Notes: generated by a model from the letters alone, not told the origin. DNA of 64,000 bases from Paraburkholderia flagellata (GCF_021390645.1 NZ_JAJEJT010000006.1:124001-188000); one strand, 5' to 3'; positions 45,854 through 55,758 are shown, numbered from the stretch's first letter. Numbers and translations: made by a program.

Positions 45854-47239
45854 TCAGGATATGCGGTTTGCAGGAAGGGAAGCAGCCAGAGCTTCATCGT
45901 TCGCTGTTGGGGTGCGACGCTGCCGCGCATTCACGTTGTCCCAGTTGAACCGCGGATCGAACTGATGCGATGCGAGCATGGTCAGGATCACGACCGCTCC
46001 GAAAGCGAGGGCGGCAGGCCCCGCAGTGATGACGGCAAGCGAGCCGAAATGCACCAGTGTGACCGTCAGTGCAACGACGAAGACGTCGAGCATCGACCAT
46101 CGGCCAATGCGCTCGACGATCCGGTACAGCGTTGCTCTTTCACGAGCGCGCCAGCCCGAACCGCGAGAAGCGGCTACCGTGAGAAGCGTGAGAACAACGA
46201 GCTTGAGAACCGGGACGAGAACGCTGGCGACAAAGACGACGACAGCAAGGGGCCAGTCTCCCGACGTCCAGAAATACGCGACGCCGCCAAGGATCGTGTC
46301 GTCCTCCGAACCGCCCACGGATGAGGCGTGCATGATCGGCAGCAGGTTCGCCGGGATATAGGCAAACGCGGCGGCAAGAAGCAGACTGGCCGTTCGCGCC
46401 AGGCTGTCAGGCCTGCGTTCGTGCAGCACATGCTCGCATCGGGAGCAGCGCTGGTGGGCCTCCCCTTCGATACGCGTCTGAACGAGTCCGCACGCGTGAC
46501 AGCCGACAAGTCCGGCGCGTTTAGCCGTGATCGCGGGAGGTGAGCCAGCTTTGCGCGCCCCCAATGGCCGTGTGAAACGCCCTCGCCTTGTGCTCGCTCT
46601 TGACCAGCGAACGTCCGCCATTCGAGAACGCCTGATTTCGTCAGGGACCGCCCAGAGCCGGCTCGGGTCGAAGGAAGCCACAACGCCCAGCATGAGGGTC
46701 AGCGCGCCCGTTGCGAACAATCCCGGTCCCGGGATCACTTGCGCGATGCTGACCATTTTCACGATGGTCACCAGCACGCCGAGCATGAACACCTCGACCA
46801 TGCCCCACGGCCGAACGAGCTGCACGAGACGCACCATCGCATTGAAACGGGGTGGCAGTTTGCCTAGCCGGAGCGGCACCAGCACATATAGCAATGCGAG
46901 CAGTTCGATCAACGGGAAAAGCACAGCCGAGCAGAACACCATGATCGCGACAACGCGCATGTTGCCGGACCAAAGCGAGCGCACGGCGCCAAACAGCGTC
47001 GCCTCGGAAGTCATGCCGTTCGCGCGAAGCTCGATCACAGGGAAACTCTGCGCGATACAAAAAACGATCAATGCGGCGAGCGTCACAGCGCAGATCCAGT
47101 CCAGGGGCCATCCGCTACCCGGTAACGCTGTCATGCCCGCGCCGCAGCGCGAACAGGTCGCACGACGCCCTTTGACGCTGAAAGGCTTGCGAAACAGCAG
47201 ATCGCATTCGTGGCAGACAATGAGTCTCTGATATTCCAT
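45854..47239 (-). CDS. pqiA: PqiA-like inner-membrane protein
   Basis: Inner-membrane protein of about 461 residues from an ATG at 47239. It contains two PqiA domains, each opened by zinc-ribbon-like cysteines (CHECDLLF…CSRCGAG; GCHACGLVQ…CSRCEHVL) followed by four membrane helices. It is the membrane partner of the MCE protein for lipid transport. Pqi genes respond to redox-cycling and membrane stress in E. coli. Here they follow an RND efflux operon on the same strand with a 172-base gap. Confidence 0.93.
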   Translation of the reverse strand: MEYQRLIVCHECDLLFRKPFSVKGRRATCSRCGAGMTALPGSGWPLDWICAVTLAALIVFCIAQSFPVIELRANGMTSEATLFGAVRSLWSGNMRVVAIMVFCSAVLFPLIELLALLYVLVPLRLGKLPPRFNAMVRLVQLVRPWGMVEVFMLGVLVTIVKMVSIAQVIPGPGLFATGALTLMLGVVASFDPSRLWAVPDEIRRSRMADVRWSRASTRRGRFTRPLGARKAGSPPAITAKRAGLVGCHACGLVQTRIEGEAHQRCSRCEHVLHERRPDSLARTASLLLAAAFAYIPANLLPIMHASSVGGSEDDTILGGVAYFWTSGDWPLAVVVFVASVLVPVLKLVVLTLLTVAASRGSGWRARERATLYRIVERIGRWSMLDVFVVALTVTLVHFGSLAVITAGPAALAFGAVVILTMLASHQFDPRFNWDNVNARQRRTPTANDEALAASLPANRIS

Positions 47240-47411
47240 ACAGAAATAAACCGGAAATACGGGATTTTCATACTGGCGCAACGGCCGAATCACACGGCCG
47301 GCGTGGCGGCCCTTCAATCGATGTGTCCAACGGCTATCGCGTGGCTCGACCCGGTGCTCAACGGCGCGGGCGTTCCTGTCGGTTCGCCCTCGCGTTTCAC
47401 GAACGCCTGAG

Positions 47412-48887
47412 TCAATGCGTTGATGCTGCCGTCTGCTGAGTCTGCTGAGGCGGTGGCAGTTCCCCCATCGCCTGGAACAGTGCGGCCGTATCGCTCATGC
47501 GCTGGCCCGCTGCACGCACTGCGCCTATCTCAGCGTTGAGATACCGCGACTCGCTGGCGTGCGTCGCGGCGGAAGGCAGCGAGCCGAGGCGCTGGCGCGA
47601 TGACGTGTCCTCGAATGCCGTGCGCGCGGCGTCGGCGGCGACTTCGCTCGACGCCTGGGTCTGTGCGTCGTTCTCCAGCGCGGCGAGCGAATTCGCCACG
47701 TCCTGGAACGCCGAGAGCACAGTGGACTTGTAGTGCAGCACCGTGGCGTCGTAAGTATCGATCGACGCGCGGCGCTGCGCGAACAGGGCGCCGCCATGGA
47801 AGATCGGTTGCGAGAGGCTCGCGCCGATGGCCCAAAGGCCGCCCGCGCCCGAAACCACTGCTGGCCAGCTGAAGCCGCCGCGCCCCATCGCGCCCGTCAG
47901 CGAAAGGCTCGGGAAGAGTTGTGCCGTTGCCTCGCCCACATCGGCAGCCGCCGCCTTGACGGCGGCGTCGGCTGCCTGGATGTCCGGGCGCGAGCGCAAC
48001 AGATCCGAAGGCACGGCGACGGGCACGTGCTCGGGCAGCGAGAGGCTGTCCAGATCCGGCACGCTCGGGGCATTGTCCGGCGTACGGCCCATCAGCACCG
48101 CGAGTGCATGAACCGCCGTCGCGCGTTGCTGACGCAACTCCGGCAACGTCGCCGCAATGGAAGCCGCGTCCTGTTTCGACTCGAGCGCCTGTACACGTGA
48201 AACGGAGCCGAGCGCGGAGCGCTGCGCATCTTCGTTCGCCGCATCGTTCGATACCGTAACGAGCCGCTCGGTGAGCGCAATCTCCCGATCGAGTGCCGCC
48301 ACATTGATCGTGGCCGCCACGATGTTTGCAGCGAGCGCACGGCGCGACGCTTCCAGTTCAAACGCCTGCACATTCACACGGGCCGCGCTCGCCGAATTCA
48401 TGTAGCGCGTTTGGCCAAAGAGGTCGAACGTATAGTGCGCGAGCAACTGCCCGGCAAAGAAGTTGTATTGCACTTGCTCGGGGAGGCCAAGCTGGGGCGC
48501 GACCGGCGTGCGCGCGCGCTGGACCTGCGCGGCGCCGTCGATCGATGGCAGCGTCGATGAGCCGATCTGCGCGCGCAGTTGCTCTTGCGCCGCTGCGAGC
48601 GTGCGCTGCGTCGCCGCAAGCGTCGGGCTGTTGCGCAGTCCTTCTTCGACGAGCGCATCCAGCGGGGCGCAACGGTAGAGCCGCCACCATTGCGGCCCGG
48701 GAGTCGCGCCGACATCGAACGTCTGCACAACGCCACCCGCGGCCACCGTCTTCGCCGGCTGCGCCTGCGCACCGTAGTGCTTGGGCGACGGCATTGCCGG
48801 CGCCTCGCCGCTCGGCCCGAACGAGCACGCCGTCAGAGCGAGTCCTGCGGCCACGGCCAGCACGGTTGTCTTGTAGGTAAAAGTCAT
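47412..48887 (-). CDS. OprM-type outer-membrane factor of the RND efflux system
   Basis: TolC/OprM-family lipoprotein of about 491 residues. The lipobox is LALTACS. The mature protein has the duplicated outer-membrane efflux repeat (WRLYRCAPLDALVEEGLRNSPTLAATQRTLAAAQEQLRAQIG; then ADVGEATAQLFPSLSLTGAMGRGG). The start at 48887 lies 2 bases after the RND-gene stop, with GGAGGG upstream. It forms the exit duct of the tripartite pump. Confidence 0.93.
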   Translation of the reverse strand: MTFTYKTTVLAVAAGLALTACSFGPSGEAPAMPSPKHYGAQAQPAKTVAAGGVVQTFDVGATPGPQWWRLYRCAPLDALVEEGLRNSPTLAATQRTLAAAQEQLRAQIGSSTLPSIDGAAQVQRARTPVAPQLGLPEQVQYNFFAGQLLAHYTFDLFGQTRYMNSASAARVNVQAFELEASRRALAANIVAATINVAALDREIALTERLVTVSNDAANEDAQRSALGSVSRVQALESKQDAASIAATLPELRQQRATAVHALAVLMGRTPDNAPSVPDLDSLSLPEHVPVAVPSDLLRSRPDIQAADAAVKAAAADVGEATAQLFPSLSLTGAMGRGGFSWPAVVSGAGGLWAIGASLSQPIFHGGALFAQRRASIDTYDATVLHYKSTVLSAFQDVANSLAALENDAQTQASSEVAADAARTAFEDTSSRQRLGSLPSAATHASESRYLNAEIGAVRAAGQRMSDTAALFQAMGELPPPQQTQQTAASTH

Positions 48888-48889
48888 GA

Positions 48890-51800
48890 TCAACCCTCCG
48901 TATGCTCGACGACGACCTCTTGCGCGCCGCGCTCGTCGCGACGGACCCTGAAGCACGTCGCGTAAAGCGCGGGCAGGAAAAACACCGTCAGCACCGTGGC
49001 GATGGTGATGCCGCCCATCAGCGCGGTCGCCATGGGCCCGAAGAAGCCCGAGCGCAGCAGCGGAATCAGCGCGAGCACGGCGGCAGCGGCCGTCAGCATG
49101 ATCGGCCTGAAACGCCGCACCGTTGCGCCGATAATGGCGTCGAAGCGCGCGTGGCCCGCCGCGATGTCCTGATCGATCTGGTCCACCAGAATCACGGAGT
49201 TGCGCATGATGATCCCGAACATCGCGATCACACCAAGCAGCGCGACGAAGCCAAACGGTTTGCCGAACAGCAAGAGCGCAGTCACCACGCCGATCAGACC
49301 CAGCGGTGCGGTAAGAACGACGATGAAGGTGCGTGCGAAGTTTTTCAGCTGGATCATCAACAGTGTCAGCACCGCGATAATCATCAGCGGCATTTCCGCG
49401 TTGATCGACGTCTGGCCCTTTACGCTCTCTTCGACCGCCCCGCCCACCTCGATCCGGTACCCCACAGGCAGCTTCGCGCGCACGGCCGTGAGTGCGTGCT
49501 CGATGTCGCGCGTCACGTCGATGCCCTGCGCCTCGCCGCGCACGTCGGCCTGCACGGTGATGGTCGGCTGGCGATCGCGCTCCCAGATCACGCCGTACTC
49601 GAGCGTGTCCCGCACACGTCCGAGCGAGCCGAGTGGAACCGGGCCGCTCGGTGTCGGAATCGCAAGGCTCGTGAGCTTTGCGGGATCGATGCGCTCGCTC
49701 TTCGGCGCACGCAGATCGACGTTGATGAGCTTGTCGCGCTCGCGGTACTGCGTCACGGTGTAGCCGGACAGCGTCATAGCGAGGAAGCTCGAAACGTCCT
49801 CTGACGTGACGCCAAGCTGGCGCGCCCGGTTCTGGTCGATCTCGAACGAGATTGAACGTTCGGCCGGTTCGTCCCAGTCGAACTGGACGTTGCGCGTGCG
49901 GGAGTCGGCGCGGACCGTCTCTGCGACCGTTTCCGCGATCGATCGCACCGTCGCGATGTCGTCACCGCTCACGCGGAACTTGATCGGGAAGCCCACGGGC
50001 GGCCCGTTTTCGAGTCGTGCCACACGTGTGCGGACACCGGAAAAGTCCTTCTCCAGTTTCGCGTCGAGCCAGTGCATCAGTTGCTCGCGTGTTTCGACGT
50101 CCTTTGCGGTGATGACGAACTGCGCGAAGTTGGGCTGCTGGAGTTGCTGGTCGAGCGGCAGGTAAAAGCGCGGTGCACCTGTGCCGACGAAGTCGACGAA
50201 ATGCGCGATCTCGGGCTTGCTGTCCAGGACCTTCTCGAGGCGCTTTGCCTCGCGCAATGTCGCCTCGAACGAAGCGCCCTCCGGCAACCTGACGTCGACC
50301 AGCAGTTCGGGCCGCTCGGAGTTCGGGAAGAACTGTTGCGGCACGCGCGTGAAGGCCCCCATCGCAATGACGAAGAGCACGACGGTGACGCCGAGCACGA
50401 CCCAGCGTCGGTCGATACAACACGCGACCCAGCCCGACAGGCGCCGGTAAAAGCCCGTGTTGTAGACATCGTGTTCATGGCCGTGGCCACCGCTCGCGTG
50501 AGCCTTGCGCTCCGCAAGCAGATGGAAGCCCAGCAACGGCACCAGCACGACGGCAGCGAACCACGAAACGATGAGCGCAATGGCCGATACCTCGAAGATC
50601 GAGCGTGTGTACTCACCCGTGCTCGATTTCGCGAGCGCGATCGGCAGGAAGCCCGAGACCGTGACGAGTGTGCCCGTCAGCATCGGGAATGCGGTGCTCG
50701 TGTAGGCAAAGGCCGCCGCGCGCATGCGGCTCCAGCCCTGCTCCAGCTTCACGGCCATCATTTCGACGGCGATGATGGCATCGTCGACGAGCAGCCCGAG
50801 CGCGAGCACGAGCGTGCCGAGCGAAACCTTGTCCAGGCCGATACCGAATAAATGCATGCACAGCGCCGTCACCGCCAGCACAATCGGAATCGTGATGACG
50901 ACGACCATGCCGGTGCGCAGGCCGAGCGAAACGAGGCTGACAACCAGCACGATCGCCACCGCTTCGCCAACCGCCTCGACGAAGTCGTCCACCGAGTGCT
51001 TGACCGCGTGTGGCATGCTCGAGACCGGATCGAGCTTCAGGCCGGCCGGCAGCGACGCCTGCAATTGCGCCGTCTTCGCGTCGAGTGCCTTGCCGAGGTC
51101 GATGACGTCGCCTCCCTTCTGCATCGTGACACCGATGCCGAGCACTGCGTGGCCGCCAACGCGCATCTGCGTCACGGGCGGATCGTCATAGCCGCGCTTG
51201 ATGGTTGCGATTTCACCAAGACGGAACGAGCGGTTGTTGACCGTGATCAGCGTGTCCGCGAGCGCCTGTTCATTCTTGAACGCGCCGCTCGGCCGCACGA
51301 ATACGCGGTCGTCCGCCGTCGTAATGTTGCCGACGGGTGCGACGGTGTTCTGCGCGTCGATTGCACGAGCGAGTTGCTGCGGCGAGATCGACAGGCGCGT
51401 GAGTTGCGCATTCGAGATCTCGACGAAGATATGCTGATCAGGGTCGCCGAAGTAGTCGACCTTCGCGACGCCCGGCACGCGCAGCAGAACCGTACGCAGC
51501 TGGTCCGCATAGTCGTGCATTTGCGCGGGCGTAAAGCCATCGCCTTCGAGCGCGTAGATATTCGTGTAGACGTCACCGAACTCATCGTTGAAGAACGGTC
51601 CGACCGTTCCCCTCGGCAGCGTCGCCGCGATGTCGCCCACCTTCTTGCGGACCTGGTACCAGGTCTCGGGCACCTCCTTGACAGGCGCCGAGTCCTTCAT
51701 CGCGAAGAAGATCATCGACTCGCCAGGACGCGAGTAGCTCTTGATGTTGTCGACATACGGTGCCGCCTGCAGCTGGCGGCCAATCCGGTCCGTGATCTGT

Positions 51801-52063
51801 TCCTGCACTTCGCGGGCGGTCGCGCCCGGCCAGTACGTCTTGATGACCATCGTCCGGAACGTGAACGGCGGGTCTTCGGATTGCGCAAGACGGGTATAGC
51901 CGATCACCCCAAAAAGCGTGGCCAGGCCGATCAGAAAAATCACCAGCTGCTGGTGCCGCAGCGCCCATGAAGAGAGGTTAAAGCCCGTTCCGCTGGCGCT
52001 TGCCTCGCCAGAAGCGTTCGCCGGCGCGCTGTCGAGCGCGTGTTCGTGGTCGCGCGCGTTCAT
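48890..52063 (-). CDS. RND efflux transporter, inner-membrane pump
   Basis: Twelve-helix proton-driven pump of 1057 residues. The fourth helix has the proton-relay Asp pair in LGLLVDDAIIAVEMM. A second half with QFFPNSERPELLVDVRLPEG and FGIIMRNSVILVDQIDQDI follows. A short His/Gly-rich loop (HASGGHGHEHD) lies in the central cytoplasmic region. It is closer to the broad HAE1-like/VexF-type family than to AcrB. It forms a tripartite system with the adaptor (ATGA overlap) and the OprM-type gene. Its regulation by a TetR related to that of the aromatic operon suggests export of aromatic compounds. Confidence 0.95.
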   Translation of the reverse strand: MNARDHEHALDSAPANASGEASASGTGFNLSSWALRHQQLVIFLIGLATLFGVIGYTRLAQSEDPPFTFRTMVIKTYWPGATAREVQEQITDRIGRQLQAAPYVDNIKSYSRPGESMIFFAMKDSAPVKEVPETWYQVRKKVGDIAATLPRGTVGPFFNDEFGDVYTNIYALEGDGFTPAQMHDYADQLRTVLLRVPGVAKVDYFGDPDQHIFVEISNAQLTRLSISPQQLARAIDAQNTVAPVGNITTADDRVFVRPSGAFKNEQALADTLITVNNRSFRLGEIATIKRGYDDPPVTQMRVGGHAVLGIGVTMQKGGDVIDLGKALDAKTAQLQASLPAGLKLDPVSSMPHAVKHSVDDFVEAVGEAVAIVLVVSLVSLGLRTGMVVVITIPIVLAVTALCMHLFGIGLDKVSLGTLVLALGLLVDDAIIAVEMMAVKLEQGWSRMRAAAFAYTSTAFPMLTGTLVTVSGFLPIALAKSSTGEYTRSIFEVSAIALIVSWFAAVVLVPLLGFHLLAERKAHASGGHGHEHDVYNTGFYRRLSGWVACCIDRRWVVLGVTVVLFVIAMGAFTRVPQQFFPNSERPELLVDVRLPEGASFEATLREAKRLEKVLDSKPEIAHFVDFVGTGAPRFYLPLDQQLQQPNFAQFVITAKDVETREQLMHWLDAKLEKDFSGVRTRVARLENGPPVGFPIKFRVSGDDIATVRSIAETVAETVRADSRTRNVQFDWDEPAERSISFEIDQNRARQLGVTSEDVSSFLAMTLSGYTVTQYRERDKLINVDLRAPKSERIDPAKLTSLAIPTPSGPVPLGSLGRVRDTLEYGVIWERDRQPTITVQADVRGEAQGIDVTRDIEHALTAVRAKLPVGYRIEVGGAVEESVKGQTSINAEMPLMIIAVLTLLMIQLKNFARTFIVVLTAPLGLIGVVTALLLFGKPFGFVALLGVIAMFGIIMRNSVILVDQIDQDIAAGHARFDAIIGATVRRFRPIMLTAAAAVLALIPLLRSGFFGPMATALMGGITIATVLTVFFLPALYATCFRVRRDERGAQEVVVEHTEG

Positions 52064-53265
52064 ACCGATGCGTCCTCTGAATGCAGCGGAGGCACCACTT
52101 GCACATGCTGCCCGGCACTCACGGCATGCACGCCCTGCAGGACCACGCGGTCGCCATCGTGCAGTCCCGAACTGAACGAGACAGTACGCTCGCCGTACCG
52201 CTCGATCGTGACCGGACGCAACTCGAGCGTGTCACCGCCTGTACGCACCACCCACACGGCCGGATTTTCACCCTTATGGAAGAGCGCAGTTACCGGCAGC
52301 GTGAAGACCTGGCCCGCATCGTCCGCTGCGCTGAATGCCACGTTCGCGGTCATGCCAAGACGCACCTCGGGACTCGGTGCCGTCAGCGTGAGCTTCACGC
52401 GCCACGTGCGGCTTTGCGGGTCGGCCGCCGCCGAAACCTCGCGCACGCGCGCTTCGAAAGTCTTGCCGGGCAGCGCGGGCAAAGTGACGCGCGCGTTGCT
52501 GCCGACGGCGAGCGCGTTCAGCGTTCTTTCAGGCGCGTCACAAACGACATCGACGTCGCCCGTCCAGTCGAGGTGATACACAGCCTGGGTTGCCTGAACG
52601 TTCTGGCCGGTATCCACATCCTCGGAAGTGATGACGCCGTCGTGATCCGCGGTCAGCGTCGCGTAGCGCAGGTGATCCGTCGCGAGCGCCATCTGGGCGA
52701 GCGCGGAAGTGCGCTGCGCAAGCGCCGAAGCGTAGGCATCTTCGGTCTGCTCCAGTTGCGCGGGAGCAATCAGGTTCGCACGTGCCTGAGCCTGATCGCG
52801 GTCGAGCTGCTGCCTGGCAAAAACGAGACGATGCTCGGCGGCGTCGAGCTGCGCGCGCGCATTGACGAGGTTGTTCTGCAGATCCGTCGGGTCGAGCAAC
52901 GCAACCACCTGCCCCGCCTTGACCGTATCGCCGATACGCACTCGCCGCTCGATGACCTTTCCTCCCACCCGGAATGACAGGGGCGTGGAATAACGCGCCT
53001 GTACCTGTGCCGGCAGCGAGTTGCTTTCAACGCGCCCATCCGGATGAACCGCAAGCGCAACGACAGGCTTGGCCTCCGGGACGGCTGCGTCATGCTGGTG
53101 GCACGCTGAAAGCGCGAAGGCGCTGCACGCCGCAACGACGACAGTCAACTTGTGCGTCGATTGAAAGAAGGAAGGTAACAGGGAGCGCACTCGTTTCAGC
53201 TCGACAAGACCGGGTTGTTTCACGATGTTCACAAGGCAGGTGATCAATACAGGTTGAAAAGTCAT
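52060..53265 (-). CDS. RND efflux periplasmic adaptor subunit
   Basis: Membrane-fusion protein of about 401 residues. A lipoprotein-like signal (FALSACHQ) is preceded by an unusually long N-terminus (about 53 residues), so the true start may be a later GTG. The biotinyl-lipoyl hybrid motif (VRIGDTVKAGQVVALLDPTDLQNNL), the alpha-hairpin (LVFARQQLDRDQAQARANLIAPAQLEQTEDAYASAL), a beta-barrel and a membrane-proximal domain follow. Its stop overlaps the pump start. It is the first gene of the efflux operon, downstream of the shared promoter/operator at 53580. Confidence 0.92.
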   Translation of the reverse strand: MTFQPVLITCLVNIVKQPGLVELKRVRSLLPSFFQSTHKLTVVVAACSAFALSACHQHDAAVPEAKPVVALAVHPDGRVESNSLPAQVQARYSTPLSFRVGGKVIERRVRIGDTVKAGQVVALLDPTDLQNNLVNARAQLDAAEHRLVFARQQLDRDQAQARANLIAPAQLEQTEDAYASALAQRTSALAQMALATDHLRYATLTADHDGVITSEDVDTGQNVQATQAVYHLDWTGDVDVVCDAPERTLNALAVGSNARVTLPALPGKTFEARVREVSAAADPQSRTWRVKLTLTAPSPEVRLGMTANVAFSAADDAGQVFTLPVTALFHKGENPAVWVVRTGGDTLELRPVTIERYGERTVSFSSGLHDGDRVVLQGVHAVSAGQHVQVVPPLHSEDASV

Positions 53266-53579
53266 CGGCGCCGTCGGCTCGTCGCGCCTGCAAAAAGCGG
53301 GCGTTGCCAGGAGCGCGAAAACAAAGCCATTGGTGCGGAGCGGGTCCTCTTTGACGCCCCGGTGGAACGGCGACCTGCGCTTTATTGACAGGCCATCGCA
53401 GCCGGTACGCCACGCGCGTCTCGAAGCGGAGCAGCACCATTTGACGGCCGCATTCGCTGATGCCTGCGCTTATCTGCACGGCCTCCGCGGACATGGGTAC
53501 CGGCTAGCTCCCAACGTCTGCGAGACGCTCAAGCTGTCCCTGGATTCCGGCTGTTCTCCGCATCCACCGTCGTACAGAT

Positions 53580-53633
53580 GACATTAAACCCATTACTGAT
53601 ACACTTGTCAATCATGACATATGAATCTAAAAT
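53580..53633. promoter_or_regulatory. Shared promoter/operator element, copy B (divergent)
   Basis: Plus-strand: GACATTAAACCCA, 3 bases, CTGAT, 4 bases, TTGTCAAT (53580-53612). The minus-strand promoter is TTGACA (53611-53606), 17 bases, TTTAAT (53588-53583), for the efflux operon. The plus-strand promoter is TTGTCA (53605-53610), 17 bases, TAAAAT (53628-53633), for the TetR gene. The palindrome TGTCAATCATGACA (53606-53619) covers the overlapping -35 boxes. The rest of 53266-53661 shows no gene. Confidence 0.82.
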
Positions 53634-53661
53634 CTAACGATATATGGTTCCAGGAGATAAC

Positions 53662-54432
53662 ATGCCCAATGCCCCGACTTCCCGCTCGAGTCGTCGGTCA
53701 CTGGCGAAGGTGCCAGCGGCCGGTCGCGAGTCCACCGCAACACGATCGCCGCGCGTCGCCCGACGCAAGCTCGAAACGCGGCTTCGTTTGCTCGATGCAG
53801 CGTTTGCGCTAGCGGCGGAAAAGGGAATCGACAGCGTCACGATCACCGAGATTACGAACGCCGCCGACGTGGGATCCGGGTCCTTCTACAACCACTTCGA
53901 CTCAAAGGAAGGGATCTTCGCCGCGCTCGTCGAATGGTTATTCGAGGAATTCGCGACGACGCTCGATCGTCTCGCAACCGGGTTGTCCGACCCGGCCGAA
54001 GCGATCGCGGTGTCGGTGCGTCATACGCTTTTGCGGGCCTACCAGGAGCCGGTTTGGGGCCAGCTACTGATACGCGAAGGGCTATCCACGCGAGTGTTGA
54101 GCAGGGGGCTGGGGCAGCGGCTGATGCGGGACGCGAAGAGAGGGGTTTCGGAACGCCGCTTCATGGTCGCGGACGAACTGATGTGTGTGTTTTCCGTGAT
54201 TGGCACTGTTGTCGCTGCAATCGCTGCCGAGCTTCACCTCTCCGGATCTTCAAAGCGGGCGGTTCGCGCACGAAAGGCCCTTCGATCGAGGCACGAAAAG
54301 TTCGCCGAGAGCACGGCGGCCATTGTGTTGCAGGCGTTCGGCCTCAAACGCACCGAAGCCGAAAGGATTGCGCACCGTCCACTCCCGGCGCCCCCTCAAG
54401 CGGCGAGCGTCTCAAGCGATACGGCGGCATGA
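53662..54432 (+). CDS. TetR-family regulator of the RND efflux operon
   Basis: Regulator of about 256 residues starting at an ATG preceded by AGGAGATAAC. The helix-turn-helix is VTITEITNAADVGSGSFYNHFDSKEGIF. It is a paralog of the TetR at 42688, with long stretches of identity over the ligand-binding domain and the same C-terminal AFGLKRTEAERIAHRPLP ending. It is divergent from the efflux operon. It probably binds the palindrome at 53606-53619. Confidence 0.94.
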   Translation: MPNAPTSRSSRRSLAKVPAAGRESTATRSPRVARRKLETRLRLLDAAFALAAEKGIDSVTITEITNAADVGSGSFYNHFDSKEGIFAALVEWLFEEFATTLDRLATGLSDPAEAIAVSVRHTLLRAYQEPVWGQLLIREGLSTRVLSRGLGQRLMRDAKRGVSERRFMVADELMCVFSVIGTVVAAIAAELHLSGSSKRAVRARKALRSRHEKFAESTAAIVLQAFGLKRTEAERIAHRPLPAPPQAASVSSDTAA

Positions 54433-54519
54433 AGCCAGACACGGCAGGCACTTGCAGCCGATCGAGCGTCATTCATTGCATGCCGGTGCGGCGCGCAGCG
54501 ACAACCGGTCGCCAAACCA

Positions 54520-55575
54520 TCAGTCCCGGTAAAGGGTGCTGGCAAGATAGCCCCGTCGTAGTTCTCGCAACGCCGAAGCAACGACGGCACTCACAGGCAG
54601 CGCAAGCAGCACGCCGAAGAAACCGAACAGTTGCCCAAACGCCAGCAACGAGAAAATCACCGCCAGCGGATGCAGGCCAATGCGCTCGCCAACGAGCCTG
54701 GGTGTAAGAACAACGCTCTCGAGTACCTGCCCGATTCCGTATACGGCGACCACCGCCGCGAAGCCGTACCAGTTCCCAAATTGCAGAAACGCAGCGAGAA
54801 GCGCAAGCACCAGCGCGCTCGAGAATCCAATATAAGGGACGAGCACGGCAAGCGCGGTAAGAAGGCCGACAGGCAGTGCAATGTCCAGTCCGGCGATAGC
54901 CAGCGCTGTGGGATAAAACACCGCAAGGATCACGACGACGAGCAGTTGCCCGTGGAGATACTGCGCCAGCATGTGATCGATCTCCGCAACGAAGTGCCGG
55001 GTTCTTCCGAGCCAGCGCCGCGGCACGAAACTCTCCATGCGCTCGAGCGCCTCGTGCCTGTCGTAGAGAAGGTAGAAAAGGACGAGCGGCACTAGCACGA
55101 CATTGCCGACGATGCTCATCATCATGTCGCCGCTCGTACGCACGTACTGCCACGCAGCGAGGACAGCGCCTTGCTCGTCTGATATCAGTCGCGCTGTCAA
55201 GGCGTCGCGGACATTCGCCAGATCGAGCGAGTAGTGGATTCCCAGAAAAGCCAGCCGGGGTTGCAGCGTTGCGTCCAGCTTGGTCACCAGCGAAGGCACC
55301 TGTTTTGCGAGTTCGGGCCCTTCCCTCTGGATGACCACGAATAGCAGCAAAATGAGCAGCATGACGAGAAACGCGAACACGGAAATCATGACAAACGCGG
55401 CAAGACCGCGGGGTACGCGATGACGTACCAGCCATTCCACGCCCGGCTGCAAAACGTACGCGATCATGGCACCGAGCAGAAACGGCGTGAGGACGGGACG
55501 CAGGGTCCATAGCAGGACGCCAGCCGACAGCGCAACGGCTCCCCAAAACAATGATTGGCGGTGGTAGGCAGTCAT
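54520..55575 (-). CDS. AI-2E family transporter/permease
   Basis: Inner-membrane protein of about 351 residues with the AI-2E/PerM topology: FLLGAMIAYVLQPGVEWLVRHRVPRG near the N-terminus, a central amphipathic part (MESFVPRRWLGRTRHFVAEIDHMLAQYLHGQLLVVVILAVFY), and the C-terminal LVGERIGLHPLAVIFSLLAFGQLFGFFGVLLALP. The ATG at 55575 is chosen because the first membrane helix follows directly. Family members export varied substrates or act as ion antiporters; the specificity is unknown. Confidence 0.91.
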   Translation of the reverse strand: MTAYHRQSLFWGAVALSAGVLLWTLRPVLTPFLLGAMIAYVLQPGVEWLVRHRVPRGLAAFVMISVFAFLVMLLILLLFVVIQREGPELAKQVPSLVTKLDATLQPRLAFLGIHYSLDLANVRDALTARLISDEQGAVLAAWQYVRTSGDMMMSIVGNVVLVPLVLFYLLYDRHEALERMESFVPRRWLGRTRHFVAEIDHMLAQYLHGQLLVVVILAVFYPTALAIAGLDIALPVGLLTALAVLVPYIGFSSALVLALLAAFLQFGNWYGFAAVVAVYGIGQVLESVVLTPRLVGERIGLHPLAVIFSLLAFGQLFGFFGVLLALPVSAVVASALRELRRGYLASTLYRD

Positions 55576-55758
55576 CGGTAAGCCCTTCCGGCGTTGGAGG
55601 ATCTGTTCGGCACACGAGCGGCGCCGGTCATGGTTTGAATCCGCGCATCGCCGATAGTCCTGCCGAACCATGGAAGCTTGCATGCGCCGCCTGTACCCTT
55701 GGTGTGATCACCATGCATTGCGCGCACCTGCAGCGGGGACACCAGCGTCAAACTTAAA

